The translations under genes and the position numbers were made by a program. Under the pieces are notes generated by a model, which saw nothing but the letters and a program-made list of their open reading frames with translations, was not told the DNA's origin and ran no database searches. Of a stretch of DNA of 64,000 bases, positions 17,798 to 29,310 are shown piece after piece (positions within the stretch are counted from its first letter, which is position 1; each line of letters opens with the position of its first letter). Origin of the DNA: Deltaproteobacteria bacterium HGW-Deltaproteobacteria-18 (lineage in GTDB: Bacteria > Desulfobacterota > Desulfovibrionia > Desulfovibrionales > Desulfomicrobiaceae); contig PHBE01000006.1 of assembly GCA_002841885.1 (NCBI GenBank), forward strand, positions 62,001 to 126,000, in the 5' to 3' direction.

Positions 17798-19230
17798 ACG
17801 CATACCTGCTCATCATCATCCCGCTGATCGGGGCAGTGCTGGCCGCGCTCTGGCCAAGCAGAAAGAGCCGCCCCCTGTTCCTGCCTGCGGTCGGACTGGT
17901 CCACACGACCCTGTGTTTTCTGTTCCTGGCAAAACCTGCGGCAGTGGATCCTACGGCCTGGCTGGCCTTTGATCCTCTGGCGCGCGCCATCCTGCCCGGC
18001 GTGTCCCTGCTCTTTCTGATCTGCGCCTGCTATACGGTGGGCTATCTGCGGCTCAAGGAACAGGACAATCGCGTCTTTGTGCCGGCCCTCCTGCTGGTCC
18101 TGGGGCTCCTGAGCGCCGGGCATCAGGCCAGGCACCTGGGCATCCTGTGGATCGCGACCGAGGGCGTGACCCTGGCCTGCGTGCCGCTGATCCACTTCAA
18201 CGGCACCCCGAAATCCTTCGAGGCAACCTGGAAATACCTGCTTGTCGGCGGCACGGGCATCGCGCTGTCGCTTTTGGGCTCCATCTGCCTCGGATACGCA
18301 TCACTGCACGGCGGCGGAAGCGGGGACATCACCTTCACGACGCTGCTGGCACAGGGACCAAGCCTCTCCCGCGTATGGGTCCTGACCGCCTGGGTACTGC
18401 TGCTGGTCGGCTACGGCACCAAGATGGGCCTGGCGCCCATGCACACCTGGAAGCCCGACGCCTACGGGGAAAGCCCGGGCATCGTCGGCGCGCTGCTGGC
18501 CGGCGGGGTCACGTCCGTGGCCTTCATGGCCCTTTTGCGCATCAAGTCCGTGGTCGATGCCGCCGGAGAAGGTGCTGTCGCCAGTCGCACCCTGCTTGCC
18601 ATCGGCCTCTTCTCGACACTGGTGGCGGCGCTGTTCCTGCTTCGGACCCGTGACTTCAAGCGCATGCTCGCCTATTCGAGCATCGAGCACATGGGCATTC
18701 TGTGCATCGCCACCTCCTTCGGCGGAGCCGGTGTCTGGGCGGCACTCTTCCACGTCTGGAGCAACGGTCTGACCAAGGGCGCGCTTTTCCTGAGCGCCGG
18801 CAACCTGCAACGGGTCGCGAACTCGTCCTCCATAGACGAGGTGCGTGGCATGTCCAAGATTCTGCCGCACACTTCCGTTCTTTTCGTCGTCGGCATGTTC
18901 GCCATCACCGCTTGCCCGCCCTTCGGCCCGTTCTTCAGCGAACTGCTCATCATCCGCACCGGCCTTGGCGCCGGACAGGCCTGGCCCATCGGACTCTTCC
19001 TGGTCTGCCTGCTGCTGGCCTTTTTCGGAATCTCGCGCATCGTTTTCGCCGTTGTAGACGGCCGCCCGAGGCTCAAAAAACCAGATCCCGCGCACCTCAA
19101 GGAATCCTTAGGGCTCATCCTGCCCCCGCTCTTCCTGCTGGCGGCTTCCCTCTGGCTTGGCCTTTTCACCCCGGGCATCCTCAAGGATGCCTGGTCCGCC
19201 GCAGTCCTTCAACTCTTCCTAACGCCATGA
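17794..19230 (+). CDS. HyfF/NuoN-like proton-conducting subunit of the Ehr complex
   Basis: 478-residue antiporter-like subunit with about 13-14 TM segments. The ion-path signature is present (GYGTKMGLAPMHTWKPDAYG and KRMLAYSSIEHMGIL), and the buried Glu lies in WIATEGVTLACVPLI. This is the third antiporter-type protein of the operon; its length and order after HyfE match HyfF rather than HyfB or HyfD. Coupled by 4-nt overlaps at both ends. Confidence 0.88.
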   Translation: MNAYLLIIIPLIGAVLAALWPSRKSRPLFLPAVGLVHTTLCFLFLAKPAAVDPTAWLAFDPLARAILPGVSLLFLICACYTVGYLRLKEQDNRVFVPALLLVLGLLSAGHQARHLGILWIATEGVTLACVPLIHFNGTPKSFEATWKYLLVGGTGIALSLLGSICLGYASLHGGGSGDITFTTLLAQGPSLSRVWVLTAWVLLLVGYGTKMGLAPMHTWKPDAYGESPGIVGALLAGGVTSVAFMALLRIKSVVDAAGEGAVASRTLLAIGLFSTLVAALFLLRTRDFKRMLAYSSIEHMGILCIATSFGGAGVWAALFHVWSNGLTKGALFLSAGNLQRVANSSSIDEVRGMSKILPHTSVLFVVGMFAITACPPFGPFFSELLIIRTGLGAGQAWPIGLFLVCLLLAFFGISRIVFAVVDGRPRLKKPDPAHLKESLGLILPPLFLLAASLWLGLFTPGILKDAWSAAVLQLFLTP

Positions 19231-20708
19231 ACACACTCGCCCCATTTTTTCAGTTCACCAACGCGTCCAGAATCTCGTGGGCCTCGGTTCCGATCTTCTC
19301 GGTGACCAAGCTCGTCCGACTGACCGGCGAAATGCTTGAATCGGGAGCGCGTCTTTGCTCGTGGTTCGGCGTCCCGGACCATGAAGGCACGATCCTCGTC
19401 GCCGTGCTGGCCATGGATGCCGAAAGCACCCTGGCCGTGGCCCGCAGCGAACCCGTAGGTGGCTCATACCCGTCACTCACCCCAAGACATCCCCAGGCCC
19501 ATCTCTTCGAACGCGAGGTCTGGGAACAGCACGGACTGGTTCCCATCGGGCACCCGTGGCTCAAACCCGTACGACACTCCTACGGCAACGCCCCGGCCAA
19601 TGCCCCCTTCTTCCGGGTTGATGGCGGGGAGGTGCACGAGGTGGCCGTGGGCCCGGTGCACGCGGGAGTCATCGAGCCGGGACATTTTCGCTTTCAATGC
19701 GCGGGGGAGGAGGTCCTGCATCTGGAGATCGCGCTGGGCTACCAGCATCGAGGCGTGGAGGAAGCCCTGGCAAACGGCCCGCACAGGGCGACCTTGAGCC
19801 AGATGGAAGCCATCTCCGGGGACACGACCATCGCCCATGCCACGGCCCATGCGTCGGTCCTGGAGGCGCTCGGCGGAGTGGAGGCCCCCCTGCGCGCGCA
19901 GTGGCTGCGGGCCATCGCGCTGGAGCTTGAGCGCCTGGCCACCCACACCGGCGACCTGGGCGCACTGGCTCAGGACGTGGCCTTTCTGCCGACCTCGGCC
20001 GCGTGCGGAAAAATCCGGGGAGATTTTCTGAACCTGACGGCGCTGATGTGCGGCAACCGATTCGGCCGAGGGCTGATCAGGCCCGGCGGATGTCGTCATG
20101 ATCTTGAAGAGGACCGATTGCAGACCCTGGTGCAAAGGCTCAAAGTTCACATGGACGATGTCGAGCAGGCCATGGCCTGGTTCTGGGACGCGGCCTCGGT
20201 ACGGGTACGTTTCCGCAATGTCGGCGTCGTACATCAGTCCCAGGCTGCGGACATCGGCCTGGTCGGTCCGGCGGCGCGGGCCTGCGGACTTGTCCGCGAC
20301 GTGCGCTTCGACCATCCGGCGGGCTGGCACCGTTTTTCGCACTCGCCCGTGGCGGTCTGGCCCAGTGGAGACATTTTCGCCCGCGCCCGGGTACGCTCCC
20401 TGGAAGTGCAGCGCTCCGGGCACTACCTCTTCGAACAGCTGGCCGCACCAGTGGACGGGGATATCAAAGCCACCCTGCCCGCCCCACAGCCGGAGTCCAT
20501 GGCCGTGGCCCTGGTCGAAGGCTGGCGCGGCGAAGTTTGCCACGTGGCCCTGACCGACCATTTCGGCCGGTTCCGCCGCTACAAGATCACCGACCCGTCC
20601 TTCCACAACTGGGCCGGCCTGGCCCTGTCCCTGCGCGGCACGGCGATCTCGGACTTTCCCATCTGCAACAAGAGCTTCAACCTGTCCTACTGCGGCTTTG
20701 ACCTCTAA
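19227..20708 (+). CDS. HyfG/NuoCD-like large subunit of the Ehr complex, lacking Ni-binding cysteines
   Basis: 493-residue fusion of a NuoC-like N-terminal part (HLFEREVWEQHGLVPIGHPW, residues about 90-115) with a NuoD/hydrogenase-large-subunit part. In NiFe hydrogenases the large subunit binds nickel through two CxxC pairs. Here the first site reads ISGDTTIAHA (residues 196-205) and the last reads DPSFHNW (residues 456-462), so all four cysteines are absent. This is the hallmark of Ehr complexes rather than true group 4 hydrogenases. Since no Ni site is visible, H2 production is unlikely; the electron acceptor is unknown. Confidence 0.88.
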   Translation: MNTLAPFFQFTNASRISWASVPIFSVTKLVRLTGEMLESGARLCSWFGVPDHEGTILVAVLAMDAESTLAVARSEPVGGSYPSLTPRHPQAHLFEREVWEQHGLVPIGHPWLKPVRHSYGNAPANAPFFRVDGGEVHEVAVGPVHAGVIEPGHFRFQCAGEEVLHLEIALGYQHRGVEEALANGPHRATLSQMEAISGDTTIAHATAHASVLEALGGVEAPLRAQWLRAIALELERLATHTGDLGALAQDVAFLPTSAACGKIRGDFLNLTALMCGNRFGRGLIRPGGCRHDLEEDRLQTLVQRLKVHMDDVEQAMAWFWDAASVRVRFRNVGVVHQSQAADIGLVGPAARACGLVRDVRFDHPAGWHRFSHSPVAVWPSGDIFARARVRSLEVQRSGHYLFEQLAAPVDGDIKATLPAPQPESMAVALVEGWRGEVCHVALTDHFGRFRRYKITDPSFHNWAGLALSLRGTAISDFPICNKSFNLSYCGFDL

Positions 20709-20719
20709 GGGGAACGCGC

Positions 20720-21511
20720 ATGTACATATTCGACACCATCATGAACCGGATGCGGCGCGGTTGCCAGACCATGCCCTACCCCAAGGGGCCGGCCCCTGCC
20801 CTGCCGGACCGCCACGGCGGCGCCCTGCGCCTTGACGCCTCGGCCTGTCCGGCTGGCTGCGCGGAATGCATTCCGGTTTGCCCCACCGAGGCCATCACCC
20901 GCGAACCGGACCAGGCTGCACGCCTCGATCTTGGCCGCTGCCTGTTCTGCGGAGACTGTCTGGAGGCCTGCCCCAGCGGGGCCATCACCAGGACGGACGA
21001 CCATCGCCTGGCCGTGCGCCACCGCGAGGATCTGATCCTGGGCGAACGCGGCAAGGAGGAACTGCGGCTGGCGGCGGCCCTGGACAGGAAGATGAAAAGC
21101 CTGCTGGGCCGCTCCCTGCGCCTGCGGCAGGTCAGTGCGGGCGGATGTAGCGCCTGCGAGGCGGACATCAACGTGCTCGGCACCATCGGCTGGGATCTGG
21201 GACGTTTTGGCATCCAGTACGTGGCCTCGCCCCGCCATGCCGACGGTGTTCTCATAACCGGGCCCGTGACCAAAGGCATGGAACTGGCACTGCAAAAAAC
21301 CTGGGAGGCTGTGCCCGAGCCGCGCATCGCCATCGCCCTGGGCGCCTGCGCCATCAGCGGCGGCCCTTTCGTCGGCCATCCCCAGCACAACGGCGGAGCG
21401 GACCCCGTCATCCCCATCGACCTCTACATCCCCGGCTGCCCACCGCACCCGCTGACCATCCTGGACGGCTTCCTGCGACTGCTGGACCGGCTGCCCAGGC
21501 ACAACCGTTGA
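20720..21511 (+). CDS. Ferredoxin - HyfI/NuoB-like small subunit fusion of the Ehr complex
   Basis: 263 residues. Residues about 35-100 form an 8Fe ferredoxin domain with two four-Cys sets (CPAGCAECIPVCP and CLFCGDCLEACP). Residues about 130-260 are NuoB/HycG-like, with the proximal [4Fe-4S] ligands Cys143, Cys146 (GGCSACE), Cys210 (GACAISGG) and Cys240 (PGCPPHP). HycF/HyfH- and HycG/HyfI-type functions, usually separate proteins, are thus in one chain. It likely receives electrons from soluble ferredoxin. Good ribosome binding site AAGGGG 7 nt before the ATG. Last gene of the operon. Confidence 0.9.
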   Translation: MYIFDTIMNRMRRGCQTMPYPKGPAPALPDRHGGALRLDASACPAGCAECIPVCPTEAITREPDQAARLDLGRCLFCGDCLEACPSGAITRTDDHRLAVRHREDLILGERGKEELRLAAALDRKMKSLLGRSLRLRQVSAGGCSACEADINVLGTIGWDLGRFGIQYVASPRHADGVLITGPVTKGMELALQKTWEAVPEPRIAIALGACAISGGPFVGHPQHNGGADPVIPIDLYIPGCPPHPLTILDGFLRLLDRLPRHNR

Positions 21512-21545
21512 GCAAGGCCGCAGAAAAACCTCCGCCACAAGACGC

Positions 21546-21580
21546 AAAAAAGGGCCGGAATCGCTTCCGGCCCTTTTATT
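21546..21580. terminator. Bidirectional rho-independent terminator (Ehr operon / groEL)
   Basis: Perfect 13-bp stem AAAAGGGCCGGAA (21548-21560), loop TCGC, TTCCGGCCCTTTT (21565-21577). A T-run follows on the plus strand and the A-run at 21546-21551 gives a T-run on the minus strand, so it serves both convergent operons. Confidence 0.92.
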
Positions 21581-21599
21581 ATTCTGGGGTATGAACGGC

Positions 21600-23258
<1,659 letters not shown>

Positions 23259-23265
23259 TTAAAAA

Positions 23266-23556
23266 TTAGGCTTCAATAACAGCGAGGATGTCGTCTTCAC
23301 GCATGATGAGCAGTTCCTCACCATCGATCTTGATCTCGGTGCCGGCGTACTTGTTGAAAATCACCTTGTCGCCAGTCTTGACGCCCATGGGGATCTGCTT
23401 TCCGTCATCAGCAACCTTGCCCGGACCAGCGGCAACCACTTCACCCTTGATGGGCTTTTCCTTTGCGGAATCGGGGATGATGATGCCGCCTTTGGTTACC
23501 TGCTCCTCTTCGAGACGCTTGACCAGAATACGGTCGTGCAGTGGTCTGAGTTTCAT
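23266..23556 (-). CDS. groS: GroES co-chaperonin (Hsp10)
   Basis: 96-residue co-chaperonin, normal length. It begins [19 protein letters not shown], has the mobile loop with the family motif [15 protein letters not shown], and ends [10 protein letters not shown]. The heptameric lid for GroEL. First gene of groES-groEL, with the ribosome binding site TTGGAGGAAAAAC on the minus strand and a CIRCE element about 50 nt upstream. Confidence 0.99.
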   Translation of the reverse strand: MKLRPLHDRILVKRLEEEQVTKGGIIIPDSAKEKPIKGEVVAAGPGKVADDGKQIPMGVKTGDKVIFNKYAGTEIKIDGEELLIMREDDILAVIEA

Positions 23557-23846
23557 GTTTTTCCTCCAAGATGTTTAAGAATTTCTTCCGTGTAGATATA
23601 TTTTTTGGCACTCGGCAAGCCAGAGCGCCAAAACGCGAAACTGTAAACGCAAGGCAAGTTCCGCGCGAGACAGAGGCCCAAATAATCCCTGCCGCAGTGA
23701 AGTCAAGGGACGAAGTCAAAAAAAAATCAATCCCCGCCAAACCGGGCGGCTTGTGATTCGGACCAAGGCAGGCTATGCATTTCGCCTCACAACCGCCACC
23801 ACCGCCCGTTTAAGGGCTGACCGCAAGACCGCCACAAGGACATCCC
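23557..23846. other. Intergenic region between divergent groES and serS
   Basis: 290 nt holding the groES leader, the CIRCE element and a candidate -10 near 23595-23600. On the serS side nothing beyond an AAGGA ribosome binding site before the ATG at 23847 was recognised; no T-box-like structure was seen. Confidence 0.5.
23605..23631. promoter_or_regulatory. CIRCE operator (HrcA site) upstream of groES
   Basis: TTGGCACTC-N9-GAGCGCCAA is a nine-base inverted repeat close to the consensus TTAGCACTC-N9-GAGTGCTAA, with the exact 9-nt spacer. A -10-like TATATC lies immediately downstream in the groES direction (23600-23595). HrcA repression of groESL is therefore likely; hrcA itself is not in the window. 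Confidence 0.85.
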
Positions 23847-25130
<1,284 letters not shown>

Positions 25131-25139
25131 CTTTCCGGC

Positions 25140-25166
25140 TTGACAAGCTGGGTACCCCCCTATAGA
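25140..25166 (+). promoter_or_regulatory. Promoter of the tRNA array
   Basis: TTGACA (25140-25145) and TATAGA (25161-25166) are a consensus -35 and a near-consensus -10, separated by 15 nt, ending 17 nt before the mature 5' end of tRNA-Lys. The spacer is shorter than the usual 17 nt. Confidence 0.7.
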
Positions 25167-25182
25167 AGCGTCTTCTCTTTAC

Positions 25183-25258
25183 GGGCCGTTAACTCAGACG
25201 GTAGAGTATCTGCCTTTTAAGCAGAGAGTCGAAGGTTCGATCCCTTCACGGCCCACCA
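25183..25258 (+). tRNA. tRNA-Lys (TTT)
   Basis: Cloverleaf with acceptor GGGCCGT/ACGGCCC, T-loop GTTCGATC, anticodon loop CTTTTAA (anticodon TTT) and an encoded CCA. First of five tRNAs. Confidence 0.97.
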
Positions 25259-25264
25259 AAATGC

Positions 25265-25340
25265 GTCCCCATCGTCTAGTGGCCTAGGACGGCGGCCTCT
25301 CACGCCGCTAACAGGGGTTCAAACCCCCTTGGGGACGCCA
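25265..25340 (+). tRNA. tRNA-Glu (CTC)
   Basis: Acceptor GTCCCCA/TGGGGAC, anticodon stem GCGGC/GCCGC fully paired around loop CTCTCAC (anticodon CTC), T-arm GGGGTTCAAACCCC, CCA encoded. Confidence 0.96.
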
Positions 25341-25366
25341 CTTTTTTTCTTCGACGCAAAACTTGC

Positions 25367-25444
25367 GTCCCCATCGTCTAGCTCGGTCCAGGACACCGGC
25401 CTTTCACGCCGATAACAGGGGTTCAAATCCCCTTGGGGACGCCA
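25367..25444 (+). tRNA. tRNA-Glu (TTC), copy 1
   Basis: Same acceptor as the CTC isoacceptor but with a D-loop two bases longer. The anticodon loop CTTTCAC gives TTC; CCA is encoded. The anticodon stem CCGGC/GCCGA has a C-A mismatch at its outer pair (27-43), present in both TTC copies. Confidence 0.95.
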
Positions 25445-25478
25445 CTTTTTTTTAGTTTCAGTTTTTTTGTTTTTTTGC

Positions 25479-25552
25479 TGGGTGATCGTTCAACGGTAGG
25501 ACAGCGGACTCTGACTCCGTCAATCTTAGTTCGAATCTAAGTCACCCAGCCA
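25479..25552 (+). tRNA. tRNA-Gln (CTG)
   Basis: Acceptor TGGGTGA/TCACCCA, anticodon loop CTCTGAC (anticodon CTG), T-loop GTTCGAAT, CCA encoded. No TTG isoacceptor is present in the window. Confidence 0.95.
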
Positions 25553-25555
25553 CCT

Positions 25556-25633
25556 GTCCCCATCGTCTAGCTCGGTCCAGGACACCGGCCTTTCACGCCG
25601 ATAACAGGGGTTCAAATCCCCTTGGGGACGCCA
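25556..25633 (+). tRNA. tRNA-Glu (TTC), copy 2
   Basis: Identical over its mature length to the copy at 25367-25444, including the unusual 27-43 C-A pair. It begins 3 nt after tRNA-Gln and is followed by a strong terminator. Confidence 0.95.
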
Positions 25634-25642
25634 AAGGAAGCA

Positions 25643-25680
25643 AGGCCTTACATCGCAAGATGTAAGGCCTTTTTCTTTTT
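25643..25680 (+). terminator. Rho-independent terminator of the tRNA array
   Basis: 12-bp perfect stem AGGCCTTACATC / GATGTAAGGCCT with a GCAA tetraloop, followed by TTTTCTTTTTC. Confidence 0.95.
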
Positions 25681-25760
25681 CTACAAGCCAAGCACATTCT
25701 TGGATTCTTCGACGCTTGATTCGGGAAACTGCCCCGAACCGGCTTGCACATCCCGCGCCC

Positions 25761-28700
25761 CTAACGCCGCTTCCCTGCCAGCGCTTCGGATATTTTCTGC
25801 AGGAGTTCCTCAATCTTGACGGGCTTGGCTACATATCCGTCCATGCCGGCAGCCAGGAATTTTTCCTTGTCTCCGTCCATGGCGTAGGCGGTCAGGGCGA
25901 TGATGGGGATGGCCGTTTTGGGGCCGAGGGTGTCTGAGCCTCGGATGATGCGCGTCGCCTCGATGCCGTCCATGACGGCCATCTGGATGTCCATGAGGAC
26001 GCAGTCGAAGTCTTTTGCAGAGAGCAGCTCAATAGCCTGCCTGCCATTTTCGGCCAGGGCGACCTCGTGCCCGACCTTTTCCAGCAACTTCTGGGTGGGA
26101 ATGCGGTTGGACGGATCGTCCTCGACCAGGAGCACTCGCAATCTGTCGCCTGTTCCGGGGAAAGACGTTTCGACAGTGCTCGAGGGCGTGTTTCCGGGAA
26201 TCTTGAAGGGCAGGGCTACATGCACGCTCGTGCCTTCGCCGGGTGCGCTTTCTATGGTGATGGTCCCGCCCATGAGGTCGACCAGTCGTTGCACTATGGA
26301 CAGGCCCAAGCCTGCTCCCTGGTAATTGCGGGCGAAAGAGTTTTCGACCTGACGGAAGGGTTCAAAGATATCACCAATCCTGTCTTCTGCGATGCCGATG
26401 CCCGTATCCTTGACGCAAAAATGCACGCCATAAACGCCGTCATCCTTTGCGGATATGGCCTCGATGTCCACAACGACCCTGCCGCGCTCCGTGAATTTGA
26501 GGGCGTTGCCCACCAGATTGAAAAGCACCTGGCGCACCCGCGTTTCATCTCCGACCAGGACTTCGGGCATGCCCGGGGCAAGGTTGCATTCCAGGGCCAC
26601 ACCCTTGTTTCTAGCCGTGACGGCGAAAAGTCCGGACACGGAATCGAGGATCTCCCGAACCTGAAAGGGTGCTTGGCGAATCTCCATCTTGCCCGCCTCC
26701 ACCCTGGAGAGATCAAGGATGTCCGAGAGCAGCCTGGTCAGCCTGTTGGCGGCTTCCGTGGCCATCCGGATGTAGATGGATTGCTCGGAATCAAGCGGAG
26801 TGGTTTCGAGGAGTTGCAGCATGCCCATGACCCCGTTGATGGGGGTACGAATCTCATGGCTCATGTTGGCAAGAAATTCACTTTTCGCCTGACTGGCGGA
26901 CTCTGCCTGCTCCTTTGCCTGGAGCAGAGCTTTTTCAGCCCGTTTTTGTTCAGTGATGTCCCGAAACTCCGTAACCCGTACATTCGTCTGTTTATACGGG
27001 ATGTTCCGCGCTTCGAGACGAACGGGATATTCTTCCCCGTTTTTGCGAATGCCTTTCACCTCATAGGGGCTTTCGAATCCTGACAGGATATTGCTCATAA
27101 CCAGATCACGGAATTTTTCGGATATGAGCATAAGGCCGTTCATCCCGGTCAGTTCATCAGTGGAGTAGCCGGTTATGTCGGAGAGCCCCTGATTGCAGTC
27201 CAGAATGACACCCTTGTCGTGAATGGCGATGCCGCCGAAAGAGGCATTGTGAAGGACTCTGAAACGTTCCTCGCTTTGCTGCAGCTCCCGTGTCCTCGTT
27301 TTCACCTGCCTACGCAGTGTCCAAGTCCAAAGGAAAAACCCGAACAGAAGAAGAAGGAGCGGCACCAGAATCATGGCGATTTTACGCAGGATGGAAACAA
27401 GTGCCTGGCTTGGCTGTTCGTACACACCCATCCATTTTTCGTAGAGACGGCGGTATTCGCCGGAATCCTTGACAACCCGCAAACCCTCGCTGAACTGCGC
27501 CAGAAGCGCTGCGTGACCATTCGGCACTGCGTAGCTGTAATCCATTGAAAAGAAAGAATTCTGACCCAACTGCAAATTTGTCCATCCGCGTGCCTTGATG
27601 ATGTTCAGGGCAATGATGCGGGAGGTCAGCGCGCAGTCGTATTTCCCCTCGGCCAACTCCCTAAGCATGTCCTCCTGGGTCTCCACCGTGAAAATCTGAG
27701 ACTCCAGGCCTCGCTGCAACAGATAGTCGTGGACCACGTCTCCTTTCTGGACGACGATGCTCCTGCCTTTAAGATCGCTGAGTGAAAGCGGATCAAAGTT
27801 TTCTCCGCGTCGCACCACCGCTACGTAATTGTTGACCGAGTGGGCTTGGGTGAAGTCAAATTTACGGTCTCTTTCCACAGAATAAAACATTCCTTGTACT
27901 GCATCAATTTTGCCTCGTTCCAGATCGAGCAGGACCTCAGTCCAAGGCCCAAGCCGGATGTCAACGTCAAACCCCATTTCCCTGGCAATCATCCGGGTCA
28001 GTTCGACATTGAAACCGGCCGGGTTTCCCTTTTCGTCCAGATACTCGAACGGAGGATAGCGATGATCCCCTCCCACAACGATGCGACGATCTTTCGGCAA
28101 CTCAAGGGCGGCGAACCAGCGTGAGTGAAGGCGACGATAGGTCCCGTCGGCAATGACGATGGCGAGCCCTTCGTTCAGCAAGGCCAGCATGCGGCTATCG
28201 CCTTTTTTGACGGCAAAGCAGAAATCCTGACGAAAATCCTCAACGGGCTTGTCGACAACCTGTAGATTTGCAAGTCCGGTTTGTGGGATGAGGCGCAAGG
28301 CCACAAGGCGTTGCACGACAACGGCGTCATAATGTCCCTGTGAAAGTTCGTGCAGGGCTTGTTCGAAGGTGGGTGCGGTTTGGAGGTGTATGCCACGCTC
28401 TTCTCGCCGTAAAAATTCCTCGGCATTGTCGCCGCGCATGACGCCCACACGCCGTCCTCTGAGATCGGCCAAGTCCCGGATATCTTCCGTCCCGAAGCGC
28501 ACCACGATGGCCCCATGCAGGGTCATGTAGGGCACTGTGAAATCAAAGAGTTCTTCGCGCTCGGGCGTGCGGCCAACCAGCGGCAGGACCTGCACGTCCC
28601 CTTTTTCCAGCCAGCCTTTGACTTCGTTCCAGGGCCCCGTGCGAAAGGTGACGTCACGGCCCATGGCGGCAAGGGCGGCTCGCAGAAGTTCCACGGAAAA

Positions 28701-28928
28701 ACCACCTGCACTGCCTCCTTCGTCAACAATGGAAAAAGGCGGATAGTCGATTTCGGCGGCCGAGATGACGGGTGGCGATGGCTTGGATGCCTCGGCAATT
28801 CGCGGTACTTGCAGGATGAAGACAAGCAGCAGGAACGCGAGCAGTGCAGCGATGTGCCGATCCGGTCTGGTTGCATGAGTGCCCGAATGGTTCGAGTCGC
28901 TGTCCACAAAGAAAATTTGCTCTCTCAT
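25761..28928 (-). CDS. BvgS/EvgS-like hybrid sensor histidine kinase with two periplasmic solute-binding domains
   Basis: About 1055 residues. Order: N-terminal TM; two tandem SBP_bac_3 (Venus-flytrap) domains (about residues 55-275 and 285-510; the second starts [20 protein letters not shown]); TM near 525-547; PAS; HisKA with His691 in MSHEIRTP; HATPase_c ([20 protein letters not shown]); C-terminal receiver with Asp980 (VLMDIQM). It likely senses a periplasmic small molecule; with no output domain, phosphate must pass to a separate partner. Start chosen at 28928 ([14 protein letters not shown] upstream); 22 more N-terminal residues are possible. The kinase and receiver half is nearly identical to that of the divergent neighbour. 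Confidence 0.9.
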   Translation of the reverse strand: MREQIFFVDSDSNHSGTHATRPDRHIAALLAFLLLVFILQVPRIAEASKPSPPVISAAEIDYPPFSIVDEGGSAGGFSVELLRAALAAMGRDVTFRTGPWNEVKGWLEKGDVQVLPLVGRTPEREELFDFTVPYMTLHGAIVVRFGTEDIRDLADLRGRRVGVMRGDNAEEFLRREERGIHLQTAPTFEQALHELSQGHYDAVVVQRLVALRLIPQTGLANLQVVDKPVEDFRQDFCFAVKKGDSRMLALLNEGLAIVIADGTYRRLHSRWFAALELPKDRRIVVGGDHRYPPFEYLDEKGNPAGFNVELTRMIAREMGFDVDIRLGPWTEVLLDLERGKIDAVQGMFYSVERDRKFDFTQAHSVNNYVAVVRRGENFDPLSLSDLKGRSIVVQKGDVVHDYLLQRGLESQIFTVETQEDMLRELAEGKYDCALTSRIIALNIIKARGWTNLQLGQNSFFSMDYSYAVPNGHAALLAQFSEGLRVVKDSGEYRRLYEKWMGVYEQPSQALVSILRKIAMILVPLLLLLFGFFLWTWTLRRQVKTRTRELQQSEERFRVLHNASFGGIAIHDKGVILDCNQGLSDITGYSTDELTGMNGLMLISEKFRDLVMSNILSGFESPYEVKGIRKNGEEYPVRLEARNIPYKQTNVRVTEFRDITEQKRAEKALLQAKEQAESASQAKSEFLANMSHEIRTPINGVMGMLQLLETTPLDSEQSIYIRMATEAANRLTRLLSDILDLSRVEAGKMEIRQAPFQVREILDSVSGLFAVTARNKGVALECNLAPGMPEVLVGDETRVRQVLFNLVGNALKFTERGRVVVDIEAISAKDDGVYGVHFCVKDTGIGIAEDRIGDIFEPFRQVENSFARNYQGAGLGLSIVQRLVDLMGGTITIESAPGEGTSVHVALPFKIPGNTPSSTVETSFPGTGDRLRVLLVEDDPSNRIPTQKLLEKVGHEVALAENGRQAIELLSAKDFDCVLMDIQMAVMDGIEATRIIRGSDTLGPKTAIPIIALTAYAMDGDKEKFLAAGMDGYVAKPVKIEELLQKISEALAGKRR

Positions 28929-29310
28929 TATTTTTTCCGGAATACCTTGGGATAATGGGCATGGTCGTCTGACACCCTTGTGGACTACATCCATGGAAAT
29001 CTCAAGGCATGCGAATAAACTGGTTCGAATTTGCCTGTATCAATACAGAAATCCGCGGCTGATCCTGAATTTTTCAATCTTGCGCGGCTGAAAATGCATT
29101 CTCATATCCACCGGCAAACAGTCCTTGATGGATCACTTTCAAATTTCCCCTTTCGCGAGCGGCAAAGGTAGGTTACACAATAATGCATCCAGCAAAGTCG
29201 CCAGGACCGGCCCGGATCCGGACAAAGCCTTTGATTCTGGAGGCGCTCATTTTCACGCGCAGCACGTCAATAAACCGCGACACACTTCGCCGTGCGTATT
29301 CGGAGGCTCC
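28929..29310. other. Intergenic region between two divergent hybrid kinases
   Basis: 382 nt, less GC-rich than the flanking genes. It probably holds both promoters, but no pair of hexamers was convincing. A good ribosome binding site (CGGAGG) lies before the plus-strand kinase at 29311. Confidence 0.45.

Noticed and set aside
19227-21511. True group 4 NiFe hydrogenase
   Set aside because: Neither Ni-binding CxxC pair is present in the large subunit and no maturation endopeptidase or hyp gene is nearby.
25341-25478. T-runs between tRNA genes as internal terminators
   Set aside because: No hairpin precedes them apart from the tRNAs themselves, and a strong terminator follows the last tRNA.
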